Assembly (NCBI GenBank): GCA_017882285.1
Contig: JADGPS010000001.1
Span: 86,984 to 150,983, forward strand
Source: Paludibacter sp.
GTDB taxonomy: Bacteria; Bacteroidota; Bacteroidia; Bacteroidales; Paludibacteraceae
Length of the DNA stretch: 64,000 nt
Direction of reading: 5' to 3'
The notes under the pieces were generated by a model. The model was not told the origin of the DNA, did no database searches, and was given only the letters and a program-made list of their open reading frames with translations. Made by a program: the position numbers and the translations under genes. Numbering within the stretch: the first letter of the stretch is position 1; each line of letters opens with the position of its first letter. Positions 35,887-44,895 of this stretch are shown here, one piece after another.

Positions 35887-36348
35887 CTAGTCTTCAATTA
35901 CAGTACCTAAATTTACAACTTTCTCTTTACTTTTGAAATATAATTTTTCAAGATAGTCGATGTTGGGAAATTTAAATATTTTAAGTTCTTTATCAGTTTG
36001 ATCTGAAATTTTTTGGGAATCAGATAAATCCCTTAAAAGATATTTATCTTCCGAAAGCGCCACCCTACTGAATTCCTGACAGTTATTATCAAAAAGATAA
36101 GACACACTCTTATAATAAATAATTTTCAACCCTACCATAGTGGGAGCTTTGAAAATATTCATTTCATTCCCAAGTCGTTTAAGCGACTTTCTCGTATGCA
36201 GTAAAACCCTGAATGCACCCAGAGTTTCTGGAGAATTGGACTTCCAACTATTTTTATCGAAAACATAATTTACACCTTTTCGATACATGTTTTTTATAAA
36301 TTCAATACTAGTCTTTTTGAATTTCTTTGATTCTTTTGTGCGCTTCAT
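35887..36348 (-). CDS. Hypothetical protein with three internal repeats
   Basis: Not recognised. 153 residues, very basic, no signal peptide or membrane segment. It contains three imperfect repeats of about 25 residues: residues 9-33 (KFKKTSIEFIKNMYRKGVNY...), 64-89 (NIFKAPTMVGLKIIYYKSVS...) and 123-148 (KIFKFPNIDYLEKLYFKSKE...). The pattern is (I/K)FK-x-(P/T)-(T/N/S)-x6-(M/I/L)Y-(R/Y/F)K-(G/S)-V-x-Y-(V/L)F-D-(K/N)-N, weaker in the third copy. Each repeat looks like a helix with an aromatic face. It is flanked by AT-rich spacer on both sides. Confidence 0.5.
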   Translation of the reverse strand: MKRTKESKKFKKTSIEFIKNMYRKGVNYVFDKNSWKSNSPETLGAFRVLLHTRKSLKRLGNEMNIFKAPTMVGLKIIYYKSVSYLFDNNCQEFSRVALSEDKYLLRDLSDSQKISDQTDKELKIFKFPNIDYLEKLYFKSKEKVVNLGTVIED

Positions 36349-36916
36349 CTTTATTTATTTTTATTGAAAAAACTGGTACCTATTATACATTTAATATTAA
36401 CGAAAAATGAAAAAAATGTTTTATGAAGTGATTAATATTTATTCCTTTAAGAAATACTTTATTATTTTTGTTCTGAGAGCATTAATCGTGCCAAATTGCT
36501 GCAAATTACAACAAAATGAGTGTAATTTTACTATTATTTATTTTTTAACGTACCTGCATGGTTTCAACTGTTCAAAAGTAGTTTGATTTTTGCAAAATTC
36601 ACACCACAAAGAATAAAATCACGTATGTTGAATTATACTTTTTAACTTACAAAAAACAATGCGTTTTATAAGTTCTCATTCTATCAAAAAGCAATAAAAA
36701 AATTGATTATCAAATAAATATAAACAAATTAATATAGAAAAAAATTAATAAAATTATCAATAAAGAAATCAGAATTTAACCAATGAAAACGCATTTACAA
36801 AATCTCAAATCAATTTTGTCAGCTTATAAATATTTTGTATCTTTGCGCCCGTATATTGTAAAGTTATCATAATGTCTAACCTACTAATTTATTAGTAATT
36901 AAAAAAAATTTCAGAA
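36349..36916. other. 568-bp AT-rich spacer before rpsA
   Basis: No gene or structured RNA recognised. It is very A/T rich and ends with the rpsA promoter and a roughly 70-nt leader. Confidence 0.5.
36815..36845 (+). promoter_or_regulatory. rpsA promoter
   Basis: TTTG (36815-36818), 19-bp spacer, TATCTTTG (36838-36845): the best consensus promoter in the window, fitting a highly expressed ribosomal protein gene. Confidence 0.8.
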
Positions 36917-39376
36917 ATGGAAGAAAACAAAAACATCGCGGAAGAAGTAGTTCCAACCGTGGTAGAAACAGTAAACGAAGAAACACAAGTAGTAGCCGAA
37001 GCTCCTGCTGTTGAAGAAACAATGATTGAAGAAGCACTTGTAGCAGAAGAAGTAGTTTCAGAAGAAGCACCGGTAGTTGAGGAAACAATTATTGAAGAAG
37101 CCCCAGTGGCTGAAGTAATATCTGAAGTTGAAGAAACTATCGTTAAAGAACCGATAGCCGAAGAAACTATCATTGAGGAAGCTCCGGTAACTGAAGAAGT
37201 AGCGACTGAAGAAGAAGCTCTGGCAGTAGAAGTTATCGAAGAAGCACTAGTGGCTGAAGTAGTAGCTGAAGTTGAAGAAACTATCATTAAAGAACCGATA
37301 GCCGAAGAAACTATCATTGAGGAAGCTCCGGTAGCTGAAGAAGTAGCGGCTGAAGAAGAAGCTCTGGCAGTAGAAGTTATCGAAGAAGCACCATCTGCTA
37401 AAGTAAAAGCTCCAAAACCAGTGCCGGCAGGTGATTTTGATTGGGATGCTTACGAAAACGGCATCACTATGACTGCTGATTCAAAAGCAGATTTAGAAAA
37501 AGTTTACGACAACACCTTGAATGCAATTAAAGACAAAGAAGTTGTTGAAGGAACGGTAATTTTGATAAACAAACGTGAGGTAGTCGTAAACGTAGGCTAC
37601 AAATCGGACGGCGTTGTGCCAATGAGCGAATTCCGCTACAATCCAGATTTGGCAGTTGGCGACAAAGTTGAAGTGTATATCGAAAGCCAGGAAGACAAAA
37701 AAGGACAATTAATCCTTTCACATAAACAAGCCCGTGCCACCCGCTCATGGGATCGCGTAAATGCAGCGCTCGAATCACAGGAAATTGTAAAAGGTTTCGT
37801 AAAATGCCGCACCAAAGGTGGTATGATCGTGGATGTATTCGGAATCGAAGCTTTCCTTCCCGGATCACAAATCGACGTGAAACCAATCCGCGATTACGAT
37901 GTATTTGTAAACAAAACAATGGAATTCAAAGTTATCAAAATTAACCACGAGTTCAAAAACGTTGTTGTTTCACACAAAGCGCTTATTGAAGCTGAATTGG
38001 AACTTCAAAAGAAAGAAATTATCGGTAAACTTCAAAAAGGTCAGGTTCTTGAAGGAACAGTTAAAAATATCACTTCTTACGGTGTATTTATTGACCTTGG
38101 CGGCGTAGATGGTTTGATTCACATTACCGACCTTTCATGGGGACGCGTTTCGCATCCTGAAGAAATCGTTGCATTGGATCAAAAATTGAACGTTGTTATC
38201 CTTGATTTCGATGACGAGAAAAAACGTATTGCTCTCGGCTTGAAACAACTTTCTGCTCATCCTTGGGATGCGTTGAGTACTGACTTGAAAGTTGGTGACA
38301 AAGTAAAAGGTAAAGTAGTGGTTATGGCTGACTACGGCGCATTTGTTGAAATCGCACAAGGCGTTGAAGGGTTGATTCACGTTTCAGAAATGAGCTGGTC
38401 TCAACACCTACGCTCTGCTCAAGATTTCTTGAAAGTAGGCGACGAAGTTGAAACAGTAATCCTGACATTAGATCGCGATGAACGAAAAATGTCATTGGGT
38501 ATCAAACAATTGAAATCTGATCCTTGGGACAATATCGAAGAACGTTACGCTCTTGGAACAAAACATACAGCTAAAGTTCGTAACTTTACCAACTTCGGTG
38601 TATTTGTTGAAATCGAAGAAGGCGTTGATGGTTTGATTCACATTTCTGACTTGTCTTGGACTAAAAAAGTAAAACACCCTTCTGAATTTACTCAAATTGG
38701 TGCCGAAATTGATGTTCAGGTATTGGAAATTGACAAAGCAAACCGTCGTTTGAGCTTAGGCCACAAACAACTGGAAGAAAATCCATGGGATGTATTGGAA
38801 ACAATGTTTACTGTTGACAGCGTTCACGAAGGAACTATTGTTGAAATGTTAGACAAAGGTGCAGTTGTTTCATTGCCTTATGGCGTTGAAGGATTTGCAA
38901 CTCCAAAACATTTGGTAAAAGAAGATGGATCGCAGGCACAGGTTGACGAAAAGTTAGCTTTCAAAGTAATTGAATTCAACAAAGATGCAAAACGTATCAT
39001 TCTTTCACACAGCCGCATTCACGAAGATGTAAAACGTGCTGAAAAAGGAGAATCAACTGCATCTACAGTTGAGGCACCTGTGAAAAAATCGGCTCCTAAA
39101 CGTGCTAAGAAAGAAGATGCTCCCGTAGCTTCAGCAACACCTGCTGCTGAAAAAACTACATTGGGTGATATTCAATCGTTATCCGATTTGAAAGATAAAA
39201 TGGATCTAGCTGCCGAAAAAGCTGCTAAAAAAGAAAAGAAAGCGAAAGAAGCTGAAGCTGTACCTGATGCAAAAGTGCTGGTAGTAGAAGCTCCTGTTAA
39301 GGAGGCACAAATTGTTGAAGTTCCTAAAAAAGCACATGCTAAAAAGGCAGCTAAAGATGCTACACTTGAAGCATAA
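36917..39376 (+). CDS. rpsA: 30S ribosomal protein S1 with acidic N-terminal extension
   Basis: Binds mRNA on the 30S subunit and helps initiation. 819 residues, about 260 more than E. coli S1 (557). Six S1 (OB) domains run from about residue 192 to 715: domains 1-2 degenerate (ribosome side), 3-5 canonical with YGVFIDLGGVDGLIHITDLSW, YGAFVEIAQGVEGLIHVSEMSW and FGVFVEIEEGVDGLIHISDLSW, and 6 divergent. The first 165 residues are a Glu/Val/Ala/Ile-rich acidic stretch containing a 48-residue tandem duplication. The last 100 residues are Lys/Ala/Glu-rich. Bacteroidota mRNAs generally lack strong Shine-Dalgarno sites, so S1 may be unusually important. Own promoter and terminator; monocistronic. 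Confidence 0.96.
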   Translation: MEENKNIAEEVVPTVVETVNEETQVVAEAPAVEETMIEEALVAEEVVSEEAPVVEETIIEEAPVAEVISEVEETIVKEPIAEETIIEEAPVTEEVATEEEALAVEVIEEALVAEVVAEVEETIIKEPIAEETIIEEAPVAEEVAAEEEALAVEVIEEAPSAKVKAPKPVPAGDFDWDAYENGITMTADSKADLEKVYDNTLNAIKDKEVVEGTVILINKREVVVNVGYKSDGVVPMSEFRYNPDLAVGDKVEVYIESQEDKKGQLILSHKQARATRSWDRVNAALESQEIVKGFVKCRTKGGMIVDVFGIEAFLPGSQIDVKPIRDYDVFVNKTMEFKVIKINHEFKNVVVSHKALIEAELELQKKEIIGKLQKGQVLEGTVKNITSYGVFIDLGGVDGLIHITDLSWGRVSHPEEIVALDQKLNVVILDFDDEKKRIALGLKQLSAHPWDALSTDLKVGDKVKGKVVVMADYGAFVEIAQGVEGLIHVSEMSWSQHLRSAQDFLKVGDEVETVILTLDRDERKMSLGIKQLKSDPWDNIEERYALGTKHTAKVRNFTNFGVFVEIEEGVDGLIHISDLSWTKKVKHPSEFTQIGAEIDVQVLEIDKANRRLSLGHKQLEENPWDVLETMFTVDSVHEGTIVEMLDKGAVVSLPYGVEGFATPKHLVKEDGSQAQVDEKLAFKVIEFNKDAKRIILSHSRIHEDVKRAEKGESTASTVEAPVKKSAPKRAKKEDAPVASATPAAEKTTLGDIQSLSDLKDKMDLAAEKAAKKEKKAKEAEAVPDAKVLVVEAPVKEAQIVEVPKKAHAKKAAKDATLEA
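37124..37393 (+). repeat. 144-bp tandem repeat inside rpsA
   Basis: Two in-frame copies, 37124-37267 and 37268-about 37393, start GAAGTTGAAGAAACTATC and differ at only a handful of bases. They encode EVEETI(V/I)KEPIAEETIIEEAP and onward, 48 residues per unit. Near-identity at synonymous positions indicates a recent duplication or ongoing repeat-number change. Confidence 0.85.
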
Positions 39377-39400
39377 TTAATAGCTGAAATTATTATTCAA

Positions 39401-39437
39401 AAATGGCTGTCCGAGATTTCGGACAGCCATTTTTTTA
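39401..39437 (+). terminator. rpsA terminator
   Basis: Perfect 14-bp stem AAATGGCTGTCCGA (39401-39414) with TCGGACAGCCATTT (39419-39432), 4-nt loop, then a T-run. Confidence 0.9.
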
Positions 39438-39549
39438 ATTAAAATGACTATGAAAGATTCTATCTATTTTATTTTAGAAAAAAATAAATATTAGTTTTCA
39501 TTAACATACGAAAATAATTGTCTGTTTTTGTAAGAACCAAATTTAAAAT

Positions 39550-39597
39550 ATGAGATTTAGAAAAAGACTAAAACTATTTCCTGGAGTTACACTTTAA
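39550..39597 (+). pseudogene. N-terminal stub resembling a DUF4236 protein
   Basis: ATG 39550 encodes 15 residues, MRFRKRLKLFPGVTL, then TAA. This resembles the conserved start of DUF4236 proteins (MxxRKxxKxxPGVxLN). The rest of the gene is absent; transposase remnants begin immediately after, so insertion and deletion probably removed it. Confidence 0.45.
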
Positions 39598-40004
39598 TCA
39601 AAAAGTTGCATTTTCAACTTGAATCTTGCAACCGTAAAAATAACTTGTTTTTTGAAGTGCTTGAAACTACATTTAATACTGACAAGATTATCAGCTTTAT
39701 GGACAGTTTTGTTGCTCAAACAATTAAGAAAACCGTTGTTATACTGGATAATTCACCTATTCATAAATCGAAGAAGTTCATAGCAAAAATGGAAGAGTGG
39801 AAAGAAAAAGATGTATTGATTTTCTTTTTACCACCGTACTCTCCAGAATTAAACTAAATTGAAATTCTTTGGCGTAGAATCAAGTATCAATGGATACTTT
39901 TTGATGCATATATCTGTTTTCAGAATCTCAAAGAACGTTTGTCGTATGTATTGACCAATTTTGATGTAAAATACGACATTATATTTAGCTACTACTTTAT
40001 ATGA
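39598..40004 (+). pseudogene. IS630-family transposase remnant (DDE_3), 3' part only
   Basis: The frame encodes the C-terminal catalytic half of an IS630-type transposase: VVILDNSPIHKSKKFIAKM (second Asp region), FFLPPYSPELN, then a TAA at 39855-39857, and in the same frame IEILWRRIKYQW (catalytic Glu) to a TGA at 40002-40004. In intact homologues I recall PELNLIE, so the stop is a plausible single-base Leu TTA to TAA change. The N-terminal DNA-binding half is missing. Terminal inverted repeats were not found. The element cannot be autonomous. Confidence 0.8.
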
Positions 40005-40086
40005 AGAATCGAAAAAAAAATTCTCCAAATTTCTGTAACTTGGGAATTATTAATAATTCATTATTTATTTTTAATTACTTATTTAG

Positions 40087-40094
40087 TATCTTTG
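40087..40094 (+). promoter_or_regulatory. Candidate -7 box for thrS
   Basis: TATCTTTG, a perfect match, 40 nt before the thrS ATG. The -33 position reads only TTTA. Confidence 0.5.
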
Positions 40095-40134
40095 CACTTC
40101 AAAATTTAAAAGCCATTTGTAAGGTTCAATAAAC

Positions 40135-42078
40135 ATGATTAAAGTAACATTCCCCGACGGTTCGGTACGCGAATTTGCCAAAGGCATTACCGGACTGCAA
40201 CTAGCTGAAAGTATCAGCTCCCGATTAGCACAAGAAGTGCTTGCTATCACAGTAAATGAAGAAATATGGGACTTGACCCGTCCAATCGAAACTGATGCAG
40301 CCATTAAATTGCATAAATGGGAAGATGAAGAAGCCAAACATGCCTACTGGCATTCGTCAGCTCACTTGATGGCCGAAGCCCTTCAGGAATTGTATCCGGG
40401 CACTAAATTCGGTATCGGTCCGGCGATTGAAAACGGTTTCTACTACGATGTAGATCCGGGTGAAGTAGCTATTAAAGAATCAGATTTGCAGACTATTGAA
40501 GCAAAAATGATAGAACTGGCAGCTCGTAAAGAAGCCATTGTTCGCAGCGACATAAGCAAAGCCGATGCGTTGAAACGTTTTGGTGATATTGGCGAAGTGT
40601 ATAAAACGGAGATGATTAACGATTTGGCCGATGGGACAATTACGTTGTACACACAAGGCAATTTCACCGATTTATGCAGGGGACCGCACTTGCCAAACAC
40701 AGGCGAAATAAAAGCGATCAAAGTGTTGAGTGTAGCAGGCGCCTACTGGCGAGGTGACGAAAAACGCAAACAGATGACCCGTATTTACGGTATCACTTTC
40801 CCTAAGAAGAAAATGCTCGATGAATATCTCGTGTTGCTCGAAGAAGCCAAAAAACGCGACCACCGTAAAATCGGTAAAGAATTGGAATTGTTTATGTTCT
40901 CCGAAATGGTGGGTAAAGGGCTACCCATCTGGTTGCCACGTGGAACTTCGTTACGCCTTCGGTTGGAAGATTTTTTAAAAAAAATACAACGACGTTTTGA
41001 TTATCAACAAGTAATGACACCGCATATTGGTAACAAACAATTGTACGTTACTTCGGGTCACTACGCAAAATATGGGAAAGATTCGTTCCAGCCAATTCAT
41101 ACGCCCGAAGAAGGTGAAGAATATTTGTTGAAACCAATGAACTGCCCGCATCACTGCGAAATTTACAAGTTCAAACCACGTTCGTACAAAGATTTGCCAC
41201 TTCGTTTGGCGGAATTTGGTACGGTTTATCGTTACGAACAAAGCGGTGAGTTGCACGGACTGACGCGTGTACGCAGTTTTACACAAGATGATGCACATAT
41301 TTTCTGTCGTCCCGATCAGGTGAAAGAAGAGTTTTTGAAAGTAATGGATATTATTTTTATTATTTTCAAAGCGTTGGAATTTGAAAACTTCGAAGCTCAA
41401 ATTTCATTGCGTGATCCGAATAATAAGGAAAAATATATTGGTACTGACGAAAACTGGGAAAAAGCTGAAAACGCTATTATTGAAGTTTGTAAAGAAAAAG
41501 GACTGAAAGCAAAAGTGGAATTAGGCGAAGCTGCATTCTACGGTCCAAAACTTGACTTTATGGTACGCGATGCTATTGGTCGTAAGTGGCAGTTGGGAAC
41601 TATTCAGGTGGATTATAATTTGCCTGAACGTTTTGAATTGGAGTACACCGGTGATGATAACCAAAAACACCGTCCGGTAATGATTCACCGTGCGCCGTTC
41701 GGTTCTATGGAACGTTTCGTGGCTGTTTTGATTGAACACACTGCGGGTAAATTTCCATTGTGGTTAACGCCCGATCAGGTTGTAATTCTGCCTCTCAGCG
41801 AAAAATTCAACGATTATGCATTCCAGATTGCTAAAGAAATGAACTCGCAGGATATTCGTGTATCAGTGGATGACCGCAACGAAAAAATCGGTCGTAAAAT
41901 CCGTGATAACGAATTGAAACGAATCCCTTACATGCTTATTGTTGGTGAAAAAGAAGCCGAAAATGGAGAAGTTGCCGTACGCCGTCAGGGCGAAGGTGAC
42001 AAAGGAACCATGAAAGTAACTGACTTTGCTAAACTGATTACCGATGAGGTGGATGCGTTGGTGAATCAATATAATTGA
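40135..42078 (+). CDS. thrS: Threonyl-tRNA synthetase
   Basis: Charges tRNA-Thr and edits mis-charged Ser-tRNA. The 647 residues have the full domain set: TGS (1-62; [17 protein letters not shown]), editing domain (about 63-225) with the [11 protein letters not shown] HxxxH motif, catalytic core with zinc ligands in [12 protein letters not shown], motif 2 [24 protein letters not shown] and motif 3 [18 protein letters not shown], and the anticodon-binding domain (about 540-647). In many bacteria thrS is followed by infC-rpmI-rplT; here it is followed by 667 bp without a gene. The upstream neighbour is the dead IS630 copy. Confidence 0.97.
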   Translation: MIKVTFPDGSVREFAKGITGLQLAESISSRLAQEVLAITVNEEIWDLTRPIETDAAIKLHKWEDEEAKHAYWHSSAHLMAEALQELYPGTKFGIGPAIENGFYYDVDPGEVAIKESDLQTIEAKMIELAARKEAIVRSDISKADALKRFGDIGEVYKTEMINDLADGTITLYTQGNFTDLCRGPHLPNTGEIKAIKVLSVAGAYWRGDEKRKQMTRIYGITFPKKKMLDEYLVLLEEAKKRDHRKIGKELELFMFSEMVGKGLPIWLPRGTSLRLRLEDFLKKIQRRFDYQQVMTPHIGNKQLYVTSGHYAKYGKDSFQPIHTPEEGEEYLLKPMNCPHHCEIYKFKPRSYKDLPLRLAEFGTVYRYEQSGELHGLTRVRSFTQDDAHIFCRPDQVKEEFLKVMDIIFIIFKALEFENFEAQISLRDPNNKEKYIGTDENWEKAENAIIEVCKEKGLKAKVELGEAAFYGPKLDFMVRDAIGRKWQLGTIQVDYNLPERFELEYTGDDNQKHRPVMIHRAPFGSMERFVAVLIEHTAGKFPLWLTPDQVVILPLSEKFNDYAFQIAKEMNSQDIRVSVDDRNEKIGRKIRDNELKRIPYMLIVGEKEAENGEVAVRRQGEGDKGTMKVTDFAKLITDEVDALVNQYN

Positions 42079-42745
42079 TTAGACATAAGAACAAAGAGCC
42101 AAGAATCAAGATATAAAACACTAATCGGGTCAATCGGTGGCGTTTGTTCTGTTTTCAATGTTATTAAGATTTTCCGAGTTCCAAAATATTATTTTATAGA
42201 TTTTATAAGGAATTTTAATTAGATTATAAGCAAAATGCCCATTTTCTAGACAAATGTTTTTGTTTTAATTAAAATAAATATCAATTCGTATACTTTTTGA
42301 AACGTTTAGGAGTTTATTTAATAAGCAGAACAGAATATTCATTTCAATTTTAATGAGCAGATTTTAAAACGTTAAATTACTGAGTTGACAAATCAATAAT
42401 AAAATGATAAAAAACATGAAATTTTATTTTTAATCCATATCTTGCTTAAAGATCTGCGAAATAAGTGTATTAAAACTTATAAAAATGTAATATTTAAGTC
42501 GTTTTTATTCAACAACTAATTTAAGTCAGATTTTATATGTCTGGTTTTTAATTGTTTAAAAAAATATATAATTAAAATTTGTAAAAACATTGAACTATAA
42601 TGATTTTGTTATTATTTTTGTAGTCATTTTAATAACCGGATTAAGTATAAAAGCGATAAAAGTCTTGATTAAACTCAAAATATGAAATTGGAATTTCAGT
42701 TTAGACAAATAAATAAATAAAATTAATACTATTAAAAAAAACGTT
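42079..42745. other. 667-bp AT-rich spacer between thrS and the Ton operon
   Basis: No gene recognised on either strand. It starts with a word-like AAGAACAAAGAGCCAAGAAT stretch (42085-42120) and ends with the promoter of the Ton operon. No infC, rpmI or rplT remnants are seen. Confidence 0.5.
42590..42620 (+). promoter_or_regulatory. Promoter of the TolQ-ExbD-TonB operon
   Basis: TTG (42590-42592), 20-bp spacer, TATTTTTG (42613-42620), giving a leader of about 120 nt. Confidence 0.55.
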
Positions 42746-43567
42746 ATGGCAAAGAATCAAAATCAACCAAAAAAAAGTAAACAATTTACTGGTATCAAGT
42801 CTTCAGGTCTTGTTATTTTAGCATGTTTTGTACTGGCAGTTGCAATTTTTCATTATGTGTTCGGTAATCCGGCTAATTTCATGAATAACGATTCCGCTAA
42901 CCATCCCTTGGATGGTAATTTATTAGGAACAATCTACAAAGGAGGTATTATCGTTCCAGTTATCCAAACTTTATTACTTACTGTTTTGGCATTAAGTGTT
43001 GAGCGTTTCTTTGCTATTAGAACAGCCCAAGGTAAAGGTAAATTAGTTAAATTTGTAGAAGATATTAAATCTACTTTGTCTAAAGGTGATATCAAAGCTG
43101 CAACTGCAATTTGTGATAAACAACAAGGTTCAGTTGCAAACGTTGTAACTTCAGCATTAGTTAAATACGCAGAAGTTGAAGAAGATAAAGATTTATCAAA
43201 AGAACAACAAATTCTTGCAATTCAAAAAGAAGTTGAAGAAGCAACTGCTTTGGAACTTCCCATGTTGAGCCAAAACCTTCCAATTGTTGCTACTATCACA
43301 ACATTAGGTACTTTGATGGGGCTGTTAGGGACAGTGATCGGTATGATTCGTTCATTTGCAGCTTTGGCTGGTGCTGGAGGTACTGACTCTATTGCACTTT
43401 CTCAAGGTATTTCTGAGGCGTTGATCAACACTGCTTTTGGTATCGCAACCGGTGCATTAGCTGTTATATCATATAACTATTTTACTAGCAAAATTGATTC
43501 AATTACTTACTGTATTGATGAAGTAGGTTTCTCTATCGTACAAACTTTTGCTGCAACTCACAAGTAA
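42746..43567 (+). CDS. exbB: MotA/TolQ/ExbB proton-channel protein
   Basis: Inner-membrane proton-channel subunit powering TonB. Its 273 residues have three hydrophobic segments: GLVILACFVLAVAIFHYVFG (about 21-40), IIVPVIQTLLLTVLALSVERFF (about 69-90) and the paired helices LPIVATITTLGTLMGLLGTVIGMIRSF and AFGIATGALAVISYNYF (about 175-260). The last two carry the ExbB/TolQ core. The N-terminal extra helix is typical of Bacteroidota. First gene of the operon, 23 bp before the first exbD. Confidence 0.93.
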   Translation: MAKNQNQPKKSKQFTGIKSSGLVILACFVLAVAIFHYVFGNPANFMNNDSANHPLDGNLLGTIYKGGIIVPVIQTLLLTVLALSVERFFAIRTAQGKGKLVKFVEDIKSTLSKGDIKAATAICDKQQGSVANVVTSALVKYAEVEEDKDLSKEQQILAIQKEVEEATALELPMLSQNLPIVATITTLGTLMGLLGTVIGMIRSFAALAGAGGTDSIALSQGISEALINTAFGIATGALAVISYNYFTSKIDSITYCIDEVGFSIVQTFAATHK

Positions 43568-43590
43568 TCAACCTAAAATAAAGCGAAATT

Positions 43591-44202
43591 ATGTCTAAAG
43601 TAAAAGTAGCAAGGAAGAGTACCCGTATCGATATGACCGCGATGAGCGACGTTACTGTACTACTGCTGACTTTTTTCATGTTAACGTCTACGTTCGTGAA
43701 AAAAGAGCCGGTACAAGTAACAACTCCTGGGTCGGTATCCGAAATCAAAATACCTGAAACTAATATCCTGTCGATATTGATTGATCCGAAAGGGAAAGTA
43801 TTTATGAGCATGGATAAACAAGGCGATATGGTAGAAACCTTGACCAAAATGGGCAAAGATTATGGCTTAACATTTACTTCTGAAGAATTGAAGAAATTTA
43901 AAGTGTTATCCACATTCGGAGTACCAATAAAAAATATGAAGGCTTATTTAGCCATGAAAGCAGAAGAACAGGATAAAGTGCTTGCAAGTTTAGGTATTCC
44001 TTCTGATAGCATCGATAATCAGTTTAAGGACTGGGTTAAAAATGCACGTGCAACCAATCCGGATTTCCGTATTGCTATAAAAGCTGACCAAAATACGCCT
44101 TATAAAGTAATTAAAAATGTGATGGCTTCTCTTCAGGATTTGAGAGAAAACAGATACAATTTGATTACGTCACTGAAAAATGAAACTGCTAATAAAAAAT
44201 AA
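43591..44202 (+). CDS. exbD: ExbD/TolR-family protein 1
   Basis: Proton-channel partner of ExbB; 203 residues, single membrane helix near the N-terminus (MSDVTVLLLTFFMLTSTFV, about 14-32) with the functional Asp (SDVT). The periplasmic domain is longer than in E. coli ExbD (141), with an insert of about 60 residues (about 90-150). Start ATG 43591; the next exbD starts 8 bp after its stop. Confidence 0.9.
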   Translation: MSKVKVARKSTRIDMTAMSDVTVLLLTFFMLTSTFVKKEPVQVTTPGSVSEIKIPETNILSILIDPKGKVFMSMDKQGDMVETLTKMGKDYGLTFTSEELKKFKVLSTFGVPIKNMKAYLAMKAEEQDKVLASLGIPSDSIDNQFKDWVKNARATNPDFRIAIKADQNTPYKVIKNVMASLQDLRENRYNLITSLKNETANKK

Positions 44203-44210
44203 ACAAAATT

Positions 44211-44870
44211 ATGGCTGAAATACAAAGTAACGAAGGCGGCGGGAAAAAGAAAAAAGGCGGCAGTAAACAGAAGAAGTTAAGTGTTCACATTGATTTCACA
44301 CCCATGGTGGATATGAATATGTTGCTTATTACTTTCTTTATGTTGTGTACATCATTGAGTAAACCTCAAACGATGGAAATTAATATGCCTAGTAACGATA
44401 AGAAAATCACTGAACAAGATAGAGATAAGGTTAAGGCTTCAGAAGCAATTACGCTGGTTTTAACAGGTGGTGATTCTATATTCTACTACTCCGGACTTCC
44501 TAATTATAAAGATTTTAATTCATTAAAAATATCTTCTTACAAATCAGATGGTATACGTGCATTTCTTTTAAAACGGAATACTCAAGCTGTTTATAAAATC
44601 AACGATTTGAAAGAGAAAAAAATGCAATTGAAAATTACTCAGGAGCAGTTTACAAAGCAAGTATCTGAAATTAAAAATGGAAAAGGTACTCCAGTTGTGA
44701 TTATAAAAGCCTCTGATAGAGCAACATATAGAAATTTGATCGATGCACTTGACGAAATGCAAATTTGTAATATCGGCAAGTATGTAATCGATAAAATTAC
44801 TCCGGGAGAAACGTTCTTGATTAAGAATTTTAGGACAAAAGGTGAACTTTCACGTAATGCAGTAAAATAG
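44211..44870 (+). CDS. exbD: ExbD/TolR-family protein 2
   Basis: Second ExbD paralogue, 219 residues. The cytoplasmic start is Gly/Lys-rich (GGGKKKKGGSKQKK), then comes the membrane helix DFTPMVDMNMLLITFFMLCTSL with Asp in MVDMN (about 27-48). The periplasmic part is divergent from the first copy. The two copies may form a heteromeric stator, as usual in Bacteroidota Ton operons. Confidence 0.9.
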   Translation: MAEIQSNEGGGKKKKGGSKQKKLSVHIDFTPMVDMNMLLITFFMLCTSLSKPQTMEINMPSNDKKITEQDRDKVKASEAITLVLTGGDSIFYYSGLPNYKDFNSLKISSYKSDGIRAFLLKRNTQAVYKINDLKEKKMQLKITQEQFTKQVSEIKNGKGTPVVIIKASDRATYRNLIDALDEMQICNIGKYVIDKITPGETFLIKNFRTKGELSRNAVK

Positions 44871-44895
44871 TTAAACGCCTTAAAAAATATATAAG

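Noticed and set aside
36349-36916. CRISPR array, tRNA or structured RNA in the long AT-rich spacers
   Set aside because: No regularly spaced repeats, tRNA T-loop motif or stable stems found in this or the other long spacers (26663-27186, 42079-42745).
36892-37317. Ser/Thr-rich minus-strand frame opposite the rpsA repeat region
   Set aside because: It is the mirror image of the repetitive acidic codons of rpsA; no signal, start context or family.
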